Below are positions 7,635-15,871 of a DNA stretch of 17,144 bases, in pieces. The stretch is taken from the NCBI GenBank assembly GCA_963582345.1, contig CAUZSN010000061.1, positions 1 through 17,144 on the forward strand. The letters are read 5' to 3'. The stretch's first letter is position 1. Each line of letters opens with the position of its first letter. The stretch is from CAUZSN01 sp963582345. GTDB taxonomy: Bacteria > Planctomycetota > Planctomycetia > Planctomycetales > Planctomycetaceae. Made by a program: the position numbers and the translations under genes. The notes beneath the pieces are model-generated. The model was given only the letters and a program-made list of their open reading frames with translations, was not told the origin of the DNA and searched no databases.

Positions 7635-9185
7635 CTACATTCGGACTTTCTCTCTGAGAATTTTGAACCCCGCGCGAGCATCGTCATTTCCGGGATAAAT
7701 CAGCATCAGCGCAAAGTACACAGCCAGTCCCACTGCAGCCGCTGCTACACCACCTACCAACTCGCTCCAACTCCGATCGGGCCAAAATTGGACGACACCT
7801 GTGTAAAATGCAAACCCAACAACGCCCATGACGACGGCAGCCATCAGACTTCCCATGACCGTTCGCACACAGCGTCGCTCGTTGTCAATTCCAAGCGAGC
7901 GTCGGAGCGTGAGATAGTGACATATCAGGGTCAGCCACGCAACCAGCGAGGTCGACAAGGCAAGTCCAACCACGCCCAACGGACGAATCAGTAGCAGGTT
8001 TAACACAATATTCGGTAGGAAGGAGCCAAATATGCCAATGAGAACCAAGGTCCGAATTCGCCCTAACACCAACATCGCCTGAGCGAGCGCGGGGCTGGCT
8101 AGTTCCGCATACAGCCCTAAACCATACGCGGCAACGCACCAGACCAGCCACCGAGCCGCGTCTGCATCGAATTGACCGAGTTGAAAGTGAGACAACAACG
8201 GCGGTCCGCATACCACCAGAAGTGCCGAGATAGGGAACAGCAACACTGCCGAATATCGCAGGATCAATGCGCACGACCGTCGTAGTTCGTGAGTTTCTCC
8301 GCGTTGAACCTGCTCGGAGAAATGCGGCATCAGGACCCACAATATCGAAGCGATCCATGTCCCTGAAATGAAGTCCTTCATTAAAGCGCTCCAGTACAGC
8401 ACGCTCACCTTACCTTGGTCGAGCGTGGTGGCCATCGCGCGATCGATGTAGACGTTTCCCTGCCCCAGGGCGTCGAGCACAATAAATGGAAAACTTAGCA
8501 TCCATAGCGCCGTGAACGCACTGATCCGCCAGTTGATTCGCCAAGTGGTCCGATGTCCGCTGCGGCTCGCCATCCACCACAGGACTCCACATTGCAACGT
8601 GCTGCCGGCCAACAGCCCATACAATAACCCCCGCGCACCCGAACCGCGTCCCAGAAATAAAAGTGCCACAATCACTCCGGCAGTCGGAATGACGTGGGTC
8701 CACTGCGGCGACGAAAACCGATGTCGCACATTCAATATTGCGATGAATCCCGAAACCAACGACATCGGGACGATCATCCATGCCGCGGGAATCGTCAACT
8801 CCATAAATCCTGCGATAACCTTGGGATTCGTGTCGAAAACCAATCGAGGCAAGATCGACCGCAGGCCGAATGAAATCGCAACGGCAAGGAAAACTGAAAC
8901 GGCTAACAAACTAATCAGAAACTGGTTTGCAAAGTGCGAGGCGGCCTCGGCACCAACCGCTTCATGTTTGGGATACTGAGCGAGAAACGCACGCCGAACG
9001 GCGTTCACATAAAACGAAACGCCCAAAGCTGGAATCATCAGCGCTAGTGCATACGCATCGACAACCACTCCTGCTCCAAAAATCGATGCGACATACAACT
9101 CCTTCCCCAAAGACGCGAACCGGCATACGGCCAGCACCACCGCCATCAACAAACTGGCCTTCGCAACTTCGCGGTTGTCCAGCAT
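7635..9185 (-). CDS. MurJ/MviN-like lipid flippase (MOP superfamily)
   Basis: Integral membrane protein (516 aa) with about 14 hydrophobic helices, in the size range of MurJ, which flips lipid II for peptidoglycan synthesis. Family features: IFGAGVVVDAY (35-45) near the N-terminus; VYIDRAMATTL followed by GKVSVLYWSALMK (245-270) and LWVLMPHFSE (282-291) in the middle; and FDADAARWLVWCVAAYGLGL (339-358), like the FDxxxxxxT...L..Y..GL motif. By hand comparison with E. coli MurJ, Arg18 and Asp39 are kept (Arg22, Asp43), but Arg24 is Lys28, Arg52 falls on Val56 and Arg270 on Ala267. It may therefore be a divergent paralogue that moves another polyprenyl-linked glycan. No clear ribosome binding site precedes the ATG. 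The gcvT stop lies 120 bp upstream on the same strand. Membership in the superfamily is firm; the substrate is not. Confidence 0.8.
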   Translation of the reverse strand: MLDNREVAKASLLMAVVLAVCRFASLGKELYVASIFGAGVVVDAYALALMIPALGVSFYVNAVRRAFLAQYPKHEAVGAEAASHFANQFLISLLAVSVFLAVAISFGLRSILPRLVFDTNPKVIAGFMELTIPAAWMIVPMSLVSGFIAILNVRHRFSSPQWTHVIPTAGVIVALLFLGRGSGARGLLYGLLAGSTLQCGVLWWMASRSGHRTTWRINWRISAFTALWMLSFPFIVLDALGQGNVYIDRAMATTLDQGKVSVLYWSALMKDFISGTWIASILWVLMPHFSEQVQRGETHELRRSCALILRYSAVLLFPISALLVVCGPPLLSHFQLGQFDADAARWLVWCVAAYGLGLYAELASPALAQAMLVLGRIRTLVLIGIFGSFLPNIVLNLLLIRPLGVVGLALSTSLVAWLTLICHYLTLRRSLGIDNERRCVRTVMGSLMAAVVMGVVGFAFYTGVVQFWPDRSWSELVGGVAAAAVGLAVYFALMLIYPGNDDARAGFKILREKVRM

Positions 9186-9305
9186 GATACTGAAGTCTCA
9201 ATCTGCGAGCGTGTCCCTGTCTATATGTGCGGTGAACACATTGTAGGACGGACTGGCAATGGTACCAATGATCAGGGAAGACTGCGCGATCGACTTACGC
9301 TTGGT

Positions 9306-10400
9306 TCACTGCCGTCTGTAAAACGGCAACTTCACGACGATGGCCTGTTCGCGTTTACCGCGGATATCGACCTGAAGCATAGTTCCCGGTTCAGTGAACG
9401 CCGGCTTGACGTAGGCCATGGCAATCGGTCTTTCGAATGTGGGCGAAAACGTTCCAGACGTCACTTCACCGACTTGCTGGTCGCCAACAAAAAGTATAGC
9501 TCCTTCACGGGCAATACGGCGACCAGACAGTTTTAGACCAATACGTCGTTGGCGATTCTTGTTCTCCCTCGCGACGATGAGTGCTTCTTTGCCGATGAAG
9601 TCGCCAGCATCCAGTTTGACGGCAAAGGACAATCCGGCCGTAAAAGGGTCGATGCTCTCGTTCAATTCGTGACCATACAGCGGCATGGCGGCATCCAGCC
9701 GTAATGTGTCTCGACATCCTAAACCTGCTGGCAGCAGACCGTACGATCGCCCGCGATCGATCAATGTTTCCCAAAACTGCTGCGCTATTTCGACGGAAAC
9801 GATAACTTCGAATCCGATTTCGCCAGTGTATCCGTTACGACTCACCAACGCTGGCGCATCCAAGAAGGACGACTGAACACTGTGGTAGTAGCGTAGGGCA
9901 TCGATCTCACAATCGACCAAGGACTTCAGGATTGCGACCGCATGTGGACCTTGCAGTGCCAGCATGAATTGCTCGAACGTCAGATCTTCGACATCAACAT
10001 CGAACGAGTGGCGGTGTTGATCAATCCAGCTGACGATCTTCTGTCGATTCGATGCATTGACGACAAGAAAGTAGAAACCGTCGAACCGGTAAACCAACAC
10101 GTCGTCAAGAATCCCACCGTCCGAGTTTGTCACCAATGCGTAACGGATTTGACCGACTTGTAGATTGGTGACATCATTTGTCACAATGATATCGAGGAAG
10201 CGACAGGCGTCGGGTCCAGTGAAACGCAAGCGTCCCATGTGAGCGATATCAAACAAGCCGGCCGCGTCACGGACGGCGTTGTGCTCCTTGGTAATGGTCG
10301 AATACTGTACGGGCATTGTCCAACCGGCAAACTCAACCATTCGCCCACCGTGAGCGACATGCCAATCGTGACAGACAGTTCTTAACAGTGAGGCCTGCAT
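9306..10400 (-). CDS. gcvT: Aminomethyltransferase (glycine cleavage system T protein)
   Basis: T protein of the glycine cleavage system. It takes the aminomethyl group from lipoylated H protein and passes it to tetrahydrofolate, releasing ammonia and 5,10-methylene-THF. The length (364 aa) is normal. Family motifs: FAGWTMPVQY (24-33), FDIAHMGR (50-57), GGILDDVLVYR (95-105, holding the catalytic-region Asp), NASN (115-118), RNGYTGEIGFE (188-198), LGCRDTLRLDAAMPLYGHE (227-245) and FIGKEAL (268-274). A strong AAGGAG (10407-10412 on the plus strand) sits before ATG 10400, settling the start. Neither gcvH nor gcvP is adjacent, so the system is split in this genome or encoded further away. The RNase R stop is 156 bp upstream. 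I looked there for a glycine riboswitch and did not see one. Confidence 0.97.
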   Translation of the reverse strand: MQASLLRTVCHDWHVAHGGRMVEFAGWTMPVQYSTITKEHNAVRDAAGLFDIAHMGRLRFTGPDACRFLDIIVTNDVTNLQVGQIRYALVTNSDGGILDDVLVYRFDGFYFLVVNASNRQKIVSWIDQHRHSFDVDVEDLTFEQFMLALQGPHAVAILKSLVDCEIDALRYYHSVQSSFLDAPALVSRNGYTGEIGFEVIVSVEIAQQFWETLIDRGRSYGLLPAGLGCRDTLRLDAAMPLYGHELNESIDPFTAGLSFAVKLDAGDFIGKEALIVARENKNRQRRIGLKLSGRRIAREGAILFVGDQQVGEVTSGTFSPTFERPIAMAYVKPAFTEPGTMLQVDIRGKREQAIVVKLPFYRRQ

Positions 10401-10556
10401 GATCCGCTCCTTCTGCGTTGAGAACTTGCATTCTCCTCCGCCGTTCCGTCAGCTCGACTCCGGCAATACTAATTGGACGCACTGGCAACGGTCATTGGTA
10501 ATTTGCAGGTCGGATCACAAAAGTTACACCTTCGAACGTCGTCGACATTTCCTGCA

Positions 10557-12851
10557 CTACTGACGGCCCGTCTTTTCTGCAGTTTTCCGCTTGGAGCGTT
10601 TACGAGATCCGGGCGCCGAACGGCGCAGTCGAGACTGCTTCTGCTGAACAGTCGTCTTTGTTCGTTTTGGATTTTCTGACGTGCGGGGCCAGCTGTTCGA
10701 AACAATGCGGAAATCGAGTATGCGGCGATCGACATCTACCCGAGCAACCTTGACACGCACCCGGTCTCCCAATCGGTACCGCCGTCCGCTGCGCTGACCA
10801 ATTAAGCTAATCGTCGACGCTTCGTAGTAAAAGTTGTCATCTTCGGAAAGCCAACTAATGTGAACCAGCCCTTCAATCGGAATCTTAATACCCAGGCAGA
10901 AAATCCCAAACCGTTCGACGCCCGTAATAGTTGCCTCCAACTCCTCACCAACCGAATCAATCATAAACGTCAGTAGTTTAATCTTGGTCAATTCGCGCTC
11001 GGCCGCGTCAGCGCGACGTTCGGTACTCAAACAGTGAGATCCCAACTTGGTCAATTCCGCCTGGCTCGGTCCGCAAAGTCGCCGGCGCCGCATGATGATT
11101 TGATCGATCAGCCGGTGGACGGTCAGGTCTGGGTAACGGCGAATCGGACTCGTAAAATGACAATAATGCTCAACGGCAAGTGCATAATGTCCGATGTTCA
11201 TACCAGTGTATTGAGCCTGTTTCATGCTTCTTAACAGTGCGTAATTGACGGCTTGCTCGAAAACCTCACCTTTGGCGTGATTCAATAATTCTTGCAAACT
11301 GTGCCGGCTCTGAATTCGCTTCAGCCGACAACCTAGGACCGAGACGAATTCGGCGAACGCCCGTAGCTTCGACAGGGTGGGCCTGTCGTGAACACGCTGC
11401 AGGAACGGCATCCCACAATCATCCAACTCTGTCGCCACGGCAATATTGGCTGCCAGCATGAACTCTTCGACCATCTGATGACTCTCACCATGTTCGACTT
11501 GATGTGCTCCGGCAACACGTCCGTCCTTGTCGAATTCGATTGTCACCTCCGGTAGATTCAACTCTAGTGCACCCGCTTCAAACCGCCGCTTGCGAAGAAC
11601 CATTGCCAACTGGTGCATGTCGGCTAACAATGCTCGTACAGCGACACTGACTCGTTTTCCAGAACGATCCGGATCGCGAATGATCGGCAGGACCTGCTCA
11701 TAAACGAACCGTCGTGTCACTTTGATCGCCGAATTTGCAAACGTAGTGTCAACGGGAACCCCGTCCGTGGTGAATTCGATGAATACTGACTTCGTGTAAC
11801 GGACTTTTTCCTGCTGCAGGCTGGCAACTCCGTTAGAAATGAGTTCCGGCAGCATTGGCAATACGTGACCCGGCAGATAGACACTGTTGCCACGCTTTAG
11901 CGCCTCCCGATCCAGCACGCTATCCGACGGTACGAAATGCGAAACATCCGCAATATGGACACCCAACCGCCAGTTTCCCTGATCGGTACGTGTCAGAGAA
12001 ATTGCGTCGTCAAAATCGCGAGCGCCCTTTGGATCGATGGTGACAATGATTTCGTTGGTCAAGTCCAGCCGTCCGTCTAAATTGCTTTCATGGAACCGGC
12101 TGGCCTGAAATCTTGCTTCCTCGATCACGTCGTCAGGAAACTCATCGGGCAGATCGAACTCGCAGATGATCGACTGTATGTCCACCCCTGAGTCGCCGCG
12201 ACGCCCTAGAACTCGTGTCAGCACCCCTTCGCCCATCCGGCAATGGCTAGGAAAACGAAACATCTCGATGACGACTTTGTCGTCCGGCTGTGCATTTTTG
12301 ACACCGGAATCGCCTACCAAAATTGGTTTGTTAAACGTGGGGCCGTCGACCTGCACGTGACCCTGCCCGCTGTATTCGAAGTAAGTGCCGACGAACGTGT
12401 GTGTGGCACGCTGGAGGACTTCCTCGATCCGACCGCACCGTTGCCCACCGCTCCGGCGTCGTTTCAATAATCGCACCAACACTTCATCGCCAGTGTGTGC
12501 GTCGCGCATGTCCTTCGCGACGATATAAACATCCTGGACCACCGGAGCAACGCCTTCGCGAGGTTCCGTGGGTGCCGGGCCATGTGGAATGCAATAGCCG
12601 GTCCCCCTAGACGTTCGTTTAATGATCCCCTCGACAAATCCAGTTGCCGCAGGAACACGCAGCAACCCATTAGAGCCTTCGCGAATTCGGTCTGAATCAA
12701 GCAAGCGATAGAGCGCAGCGCGAAACTGAGTCTGTGTCTTTTTGGTAACAGCGAGTTTCTTCGAAAGCGATTTTTCTTTGAGTGGCTTGTAGGCTGGACG
12801 ATTCAGATAATCGAGAATTTTTCTTTCCAATTTAGTCACGACTCTAATCAC
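10557..12851 (-). CDS. rnr: Ribonuclease R (RNB/S1 3'-5' exoribonuclease)
   Basis: Processive 3'-5' exoribonuclease that degrades structured RNA in the cytoplasm (764 aa). N-terminal winged-helix region about 5-65, then cold-shock/OB domains about 70-235. The RNB catalytic domain is about 263-590, with the acidic cluster IDPKGARDFDDA (Asp273, Asp279, Asp281, Asp282), GNSVYLPG (321-328) and HFTSPIRRYPDL (565-576). An S1 RNA-binding domain follows at about 634-716. The basic tail (about 724-764, rich in Lys and Arg) is like the E. coli RNase R tail. It starts at a GTG 9 bp after the YhaM-type gene's stop, so translation is probably coupled. A second in-frame GTG at 12839 is possible. RNase R rather than RNase II is favoured by the long N-terminus and basic tail. 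Confidence 0.95.
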   Translation of the reverse strand: MIRVVTKLERKILDYLNRPAYKPLKEKSLSKKLAVTKKTQTQFRAALYRLLDSDRIREGSNGLLRVPAATGFVEGIIKRTSRGTGYCIPHGPAPTEPREGVAPVVQDVYIVAKDMRDAHTGDEVLVRLLKRRRSGGQRCGRIEEVLQRATHTFVGTYFEYSGQGHVQVDGPTFNKPILVGDSGVKNAQPDDKVVIEMFRFPSHCRMGEGVLTRVLGRRGDSGVDIQSIICEFDLPDEFPDDVIEEARFQASRFHESNLDGRLDLTNEIIVTIDPKGARDFDDAISLTRTDQGNWRLGVHIADVSHFVPSDSVLDREALKRGNSVYLPGHVLPMLPELISNGVASLQQEKVRYTKSVFIEFTTDGVPVDTTFANSAIKVTRRFVYEQVLPIIRDPDRSGKRVSVAVRALLADMHQLAMVLRKRRFEAGALELNLPEVTIEFDKDGRVAGAHQVEHGESHQMVEEFMLAANIAVATELDDCGMPFLQRVHDRPTLSKLRAFAEFVSVLGCRLKRIQSRHSLQELLNHAKGEVFEQAVNYALLRSMKQAQYTGMNIGHYALAVEHYCHFTSPIRRYPDLTVHRLIDQIIMRRRRLCGPSQAELTKLGSHCLSTERRADAAERELTKIKLLTFMIDSVGEELEATITGVERFGIFCLGIKIPIEGLVHISWLSEDDNFYYEASTISLIGQRSGRRYRLGDRVRVKVARVDVDRRILDFRIVSNSWPRTSENPKRTKTTVQQKQSRLRRSAPGSRKRSKRKTAEKTGRQ

Positions 12852-12860
12852 CGCTGCTAG

Positions 12861-13841
12861 TCACACGCTGTCGCGTGTTCCCACTCCCTTGAACAGCTTC
12901 CGTTCAATACGGCTGATATACGGCGTCCAATGCGAATCGGCATTCGGATCGGCGTGAATCATGCGGCTGAATTCGTGCACCTTAGCATCCAAATTGTCCA
13001 AATGATGTAGGGCAATCGCTTCGGGGGTCATCGGCAGTTTAGAGCTGCCGAATTCGTACGAGCCGTGATGACTGACAATCATGTGTTTCAAGCGCAACTC
13101 GGTTTCGGCCGGGAACGGCTCGCCCGTCAATTCACTCAATTGTACGATCTTCTGGTTCAGCATTTCGATAACAATGACCATGTGGCCCAGCAACTGACCC
13201 TCGTCAGTGTAGACGAAGTTGTTCTCAAAACTCATTTCACGAACCTTACCCAAATCATGCAGAAAGATGCCAGATAGCAAAAGATTTATGTCAATTTCCG
13301 AATACAGGTCTTCGATTCGCAGGGCCGTTTCCAACATATTGACAATGTGTTCAATCAGACCGCCACGATAAGCATGATGCGCCTTGACACCAGCAGCGGC
13401 TTGGCATAATTCCCTCATCAACTCCTCGTCGACCAGGAAACACTTCATCAACCCTCTCAGCCGTGGCTCCTCGATTGACAACAAGATCTCGCGCAACCGA
13501 ATCATTAACCGCTCGACATTTTGATCTGGCTGAAGCTCGAAATCGGATGCGTCGAGTTCGCTCGACGGAACGGGCTTGATGAGCGTCAGGATGATTTGTA
13601 AGGCTCCTTGGTATATTTGCACCTTGCCTTTGACTCTGACAAAGGTCCCTGAATCGACATCGGCGACCGATTCTTCAGTGACATTCCACATCAGACCGCT
13701 AATTGTTCCCGTGCGATCGCTGAGTGCGGTTAGCAGATAAAGATCCGCGTTGCGGTTGGCACGTAACTGTTTGTCTGACAGTAAGTAGACTTCCTCGACA
13801 GAGTCACCATGTTTCAAGTCTTCAATAAATTGTCGCGTCAT
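12861..13841 (-). CDS. YhaM-type 3'-5' exoribonuclease (OB-fold plus HD domain)
   Basis: Predicted metal-dependent 3'-5' exoribonuclease of the YhaM/CBF1 family (326 aa, close to the usual 310-320). An N-terminal OB-fold nucleic acid-binding domain (about 15-90; KGKVQIYQGALQI at 71-83 is typical) is followed by an HD hydrolase domain (about 150-300). The latter carries HHAYRGGLIEHIV (155-167), FLHDLGK (193-199), HMIVSHHG (253-260) and DNLDAK (282-287), which supply the expected metal ligands. AGGAAAG lies about 10 bases before ATG 13841. RNase R follows after 9 bp, so two enzymes with the same polarity of RNA decay form one transcription unit. Its promoter would face proS across the divergent region. 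The family is clear; the specific substrate (RNA tails, short oligonucleotides or DNA) is not shown by the sequence. Confidence 0.92.
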   Translation of the reverse strand: MTRQFIEDLKHGDSVEEVYLLSDKQLRANRNADLYLLTALSDRTGTISGLMWNVTEESVADVDSGTFVRVKGKVQIYQGALQIILTLIKPVPSSELDASDFELQPDQNVERLMIRLREILLSIEEPRLRGLMKCFLVDEELMRELCQAAAGVKAHHAYRGGLIEHIVNMLETALRIEDLYSEIDINLLLSGIFLHDLGKVREMSFENNFVYTDEGQLLGHMVIVIEMLNQKIVQLSELTGEPFPAETELRLKHMIVSHHGSYEFGSSKLPMTPEAIALHHLDNLDAKVHEFSRMIHADPNADSHWTPYISRIERKLFKGVGTRDSV

Positions 13842-13888
13842 TGCCGTGACTTTCCTACGGCGTAATGGTTTTGGCTCGAGCGATTACG

Positions 13889-13914
13889 ATTCTAGACAGG
13901 CATGTCAGAGTCAA
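13889..13914 (-). promoter_or_regulatory. Candidate promoter for the YhaM-rnr unit
   Basis: On the minus strand TTGACT (13909-13914) is followed 14 bases later by TAGAAT (13889-13894). A 17-base spacing is obtained instead with TTGTTG three bases upstream. The -10 is good. The -35 and spacing are imperfect. It lies about 50 bp before ATG 13841. Confidence 0.4.
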
Positions 13915-13918
13915 CAAG

Positions 13919-13973
13919 GGAGTGGATGGCAAGAGGCCCACAAGAGACCATACTGGCTCTTGCACCACACTCC
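13919..13973. promoter_or_regulatory. Large imperfect dyad between the divergent promoters
   Basis: GGAGTG (13919-13924) and GCAAGAG (13929-13935) are mirrored by CTCTTGC (13957-13963) and CACTCC (13968-13973), with a symmetric 4-base interruption in each arm and a 21-base centre. The dyad sits exactly between the two candidate promoters, as an operator for both directions would. It could also be an RNA hairpin, but it lies upstream of both presumed start sites. Function is inferred. Confidence 0.45.
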
Positions 13974-13987
13974 GTCAACCAAACCTA

Positions 13988-14014
13988 TTGACGGTTCGGA
14001 CGATCTGCTAGAAT
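13988..14014 (+). promoter_or_regulatory. Candidate promoter for proS
   Basis: TTGACG (13988-13993) and TAGAAT (14009-14014) with a 15-base spacer. TGC directly before the hexamer gives an extended -10 (TGnTAGAAT), which can compensate for the short spacing. Transcription would begin near 14021, just before the A/T-rich hairpin in front of proS. Confidence 0.5.
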
Positions 14015-14025
14015 GCCGCCTTTCA

Positions 14026-14051
14026 TTGAAAAAACGAAACGTTTTTTTCAA
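14026..14051 (+). promoter_or_regulatory. A/T-rich hairpin in the proS leader touching its ribosome binding site
   Basis: TTGAAAAAACG (14026-14036) pairs with CGTTTTTTTCAA (14040-14051) around an AAA loop, with one bulged T. The AAGG ribosome binding site of proS (14050-14053) overlaps the 3' foot of the stem. The stem is weak but could affect initiation. On the plus strand its T7 run also gives it the look of a terminator or attenuator. Confidence 0.4.
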
Positions 14052-14062
14052 GGTCCGAAATC

Positions 14063-15820
14063 GTGCGCTGGTCCAAATCATTCATTCCCACAATGAAAGA
14101 AGTTCCCGCGGACGCGGAGATTGCCAGCCATCAATTGATGCTGCGAGCGGGACTGATCAGGCAATTGATGGCCGGCGCCTACACGTATCTGCCGCTTGGC
14201 TGGCGAGCAGTCCGTAAGGCCGAAACGATTATTCGAGAGGAAATGGAAGCCGCGGGAGCAATCGAATTGTTCATGCCGGCACTTCAACCGATCGAATTAT
14301 TTGAACGAACTGGGCGAAAGGACGACTTCGGAGACACGCTGATCAACTTTCACGTAAAGCGTGCGGATCGGAAAATTCATTTGGCCCTAGGACCGACACA
14401 CGAAGAAGTCGTGACCGAGTTAATAGCTCAGCACATCAACAGCTACCGCCAATTGCCGATTACCATCTTCCAAATTCAGACAAAATTCCGAAACGAAGAG
14501 CGTCCACGATTCGGCGTACTGCGTACCAGTGAATTCATTATGAAAGACGCTTATAGTTTCGGCATGAATTTGGAACAACTGGACGAATCCTACCGACACA
14601 TGTATCACGCCTATTGCCGCATCTTCTCGCGCAGCGGTCTGGATTTCTGCGCGGTCGAGGCCGAAAGCGGTCCGATCGGTGGCGAGGGATCACACGAATT
14701 CATGGTCCCCGCGGCGAACGGTGAAGACCGTATCGTGCAATGCTCGACATGCGCTTATGCAGCGAATCTGGAACGTGCCGAAACCGGTCGCGCAACGCCG
14801 ACCATTGAACCGATGGAAAACATGGCCGCGTTGAATATCAAGAGTACGCCTCAGGCCACCAGCATCGCACAAGTCAGCAAGCTGTTGAGTTGTCGGCCCG
14901 AACAAATGATTAAGACGTTGATTTACAACGTCGACGACAAGCCACTAGCCGTCCTAATCCGCGGCGACCACGAGGCGAACGAAGCAAAAATTCGCCGAGC
15001 CTTGGGCGTTTGCAATGTCGAACTGGCCAACGAAGCAACGATCGAGCGGGTGACTGGGGCTCCCGTCGGCTTTGCCGGACCGGTCAAGATCAAATGTGAG
15101 GTGATTGCGGATCACGACGTCCCAGCAATTGTCAATGCCATCACAGGAGCGAATCAAGCGGACTCGCACTACACCGGCGTTAACGTCGATCGCGACTACA
15201 AATTACAAACCAGTTACGACTTGCGGATGGCAGTTAGCGACGACGCATGTCCCAAGTGCGATGGAACACTTCAACTAGTTCACGGCATCGAAGTTGGCCA
15301 TGTCTTCAAGCTCGGCTCGAAGTACTCCGAAGTACTCGGAGCTAACTTTCTGGACGACAACGAACAACGTCACCCGATGATCATGGGTTGCTACGGCATC
15401 GGTGTGAACCGCATTGTGGCCGCTATATGTGAAACGTCGCATGATGAAAATGGCTTGATCTGGCCGCTGTCCATCGCGCCGTACCAGGTTTTGGTTATAC
15501 CGCTTAACATGGACGACCAGCAGGTGCTTCAGGTGGCCGAGCAGCTGTATGACTCGCTGTTGAAGGCGAACATCGACGTACTAATCGACGACCGACCCGC
15601 TCGTCCAGGTGTTAAATTCAAAGACAGCGACTTGATAGGAATTCCGCTTAGAGTGGTTGTCGGCGTGAAAGGGTTGAAAGATGGAAACGTCGAAATCAAA
15701 TGGCGCCACGTCGACGCACCTGACAAGATCTCGTCCCAAGACGCCTTTCCGACTGTTCTGCGAATGCTGCAAGATCGTCAAGCTGAAGAAGCCGAAAGAG
15801 TTCCGCAACGACAATCGTGA
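14063..15820 (+). CDS. proS: Prolyl-tRNA synthetase, bacterial type with editing domain
   Basis: Charges tRNA-Pro with proline in the cytoplasm (585 aa; E. coli enzyme 572). Class II catalytic domain: SHQLMLRAGLIRQL (22-35), LGPTHEEVVTE (109-119), motif 2 FRNEERPRFGVLR (142-154) and, after the insertion, motif 3 GCYGIGVNRIVAA (442-454). The editing (INS) domain occupies about 255-385; Lys284 in MIKTLIYN corresponds to the lysine needed to clear Ala-tRNA-Pro. The HGTP anticodon-binding domain is about 473-575, with DDRPARPGVKFKDSDLIG (509-526). The start is GTG 14063 because the family begins MRWS; AAGG (14050-14053) precedes it by nine bases. It is divergent from the YhaM-rnr unit. Downstream lies only a decayed sigma factor gene on the other strand. 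Confidence 0.97.
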   Translation: MRWSKSFIPTMKEVPADAEIASHQLMLRAGLIRQLMAGAYTYLPLGWRAVRKAETIIREEMEAAGAIELFMPALQPIELFERTGRKDDFGDTLINFHVKRADRKIHLALGPTHEEVVTELIAQHINSYRQLPITIFQIQTKFRNEERPRFGVLRTSEFIMKDAYSFGMNLEQLDESYRHMYHAYCRIFSRSGLDFCAVEAESGPIGGEGSHEFMVPAANGEDRIVQCSTCAYAANLERAETGRATPTIEPMENMAALNIKSTPQATSIAQVSKLLSCRPEQMIKTLIYNVDDKPLAVLIRGDHEANEAKIRRALGVCNVELANEATIERVTGAPVGFAGPVKIKCEVIADHDVPAIVNAITGANQADSHYTGVNVDRDYKLQTSYDLRMAVSDDACPKCDGTLQLVHGIEVGHVFKLGSKYSEVLGANFLDDNEQRHPMIMGCYGIGVNRIVAAICETSHDENGLIWPLSIAPYQVLVIPLNMDDQQVLQVAEQLYDSLLKANIDVLIDDRPARPGVKFKDSDLIGIPLRVVVGVKGLKDGNVEIKWRHVDAPDKISSQDAFPTVLRMLQDRQAEEAERVPQRQS

Positions 15821-15871
15821 CAGGGACTTCCTCACGGATGGTAACCAAGCACATCAACAGCGCGGACACAT

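Noticed and set aside
7596..7994. 132-codon plus-strand open frame starting in the gap
   Set aside because: Almost all of it is antisense to murJ, and its His- and Ser-rich composition is typical of a shadow frame.
7885..8358. 157-codon open frame inside the flippase gene, same strand
   Set aside because: It lies in another frame of murJ, has no recognisable domain, and murJ itself shows clear family motifs.
8512..8979. 155-codon plus-strand open frame
   Set aside because: Antisense shadow of the flippase gene with biased, low-complexity composition and no ribosome binding site.
10401..10556. Possible glycine riboswitch before gcvT
   Set aside because: Position is right, but the conserved glycine-aptamer cores were not visible on the minus strand. 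Only a short GAGAA/TTCTC hairpin and the ribosome binding site are present.
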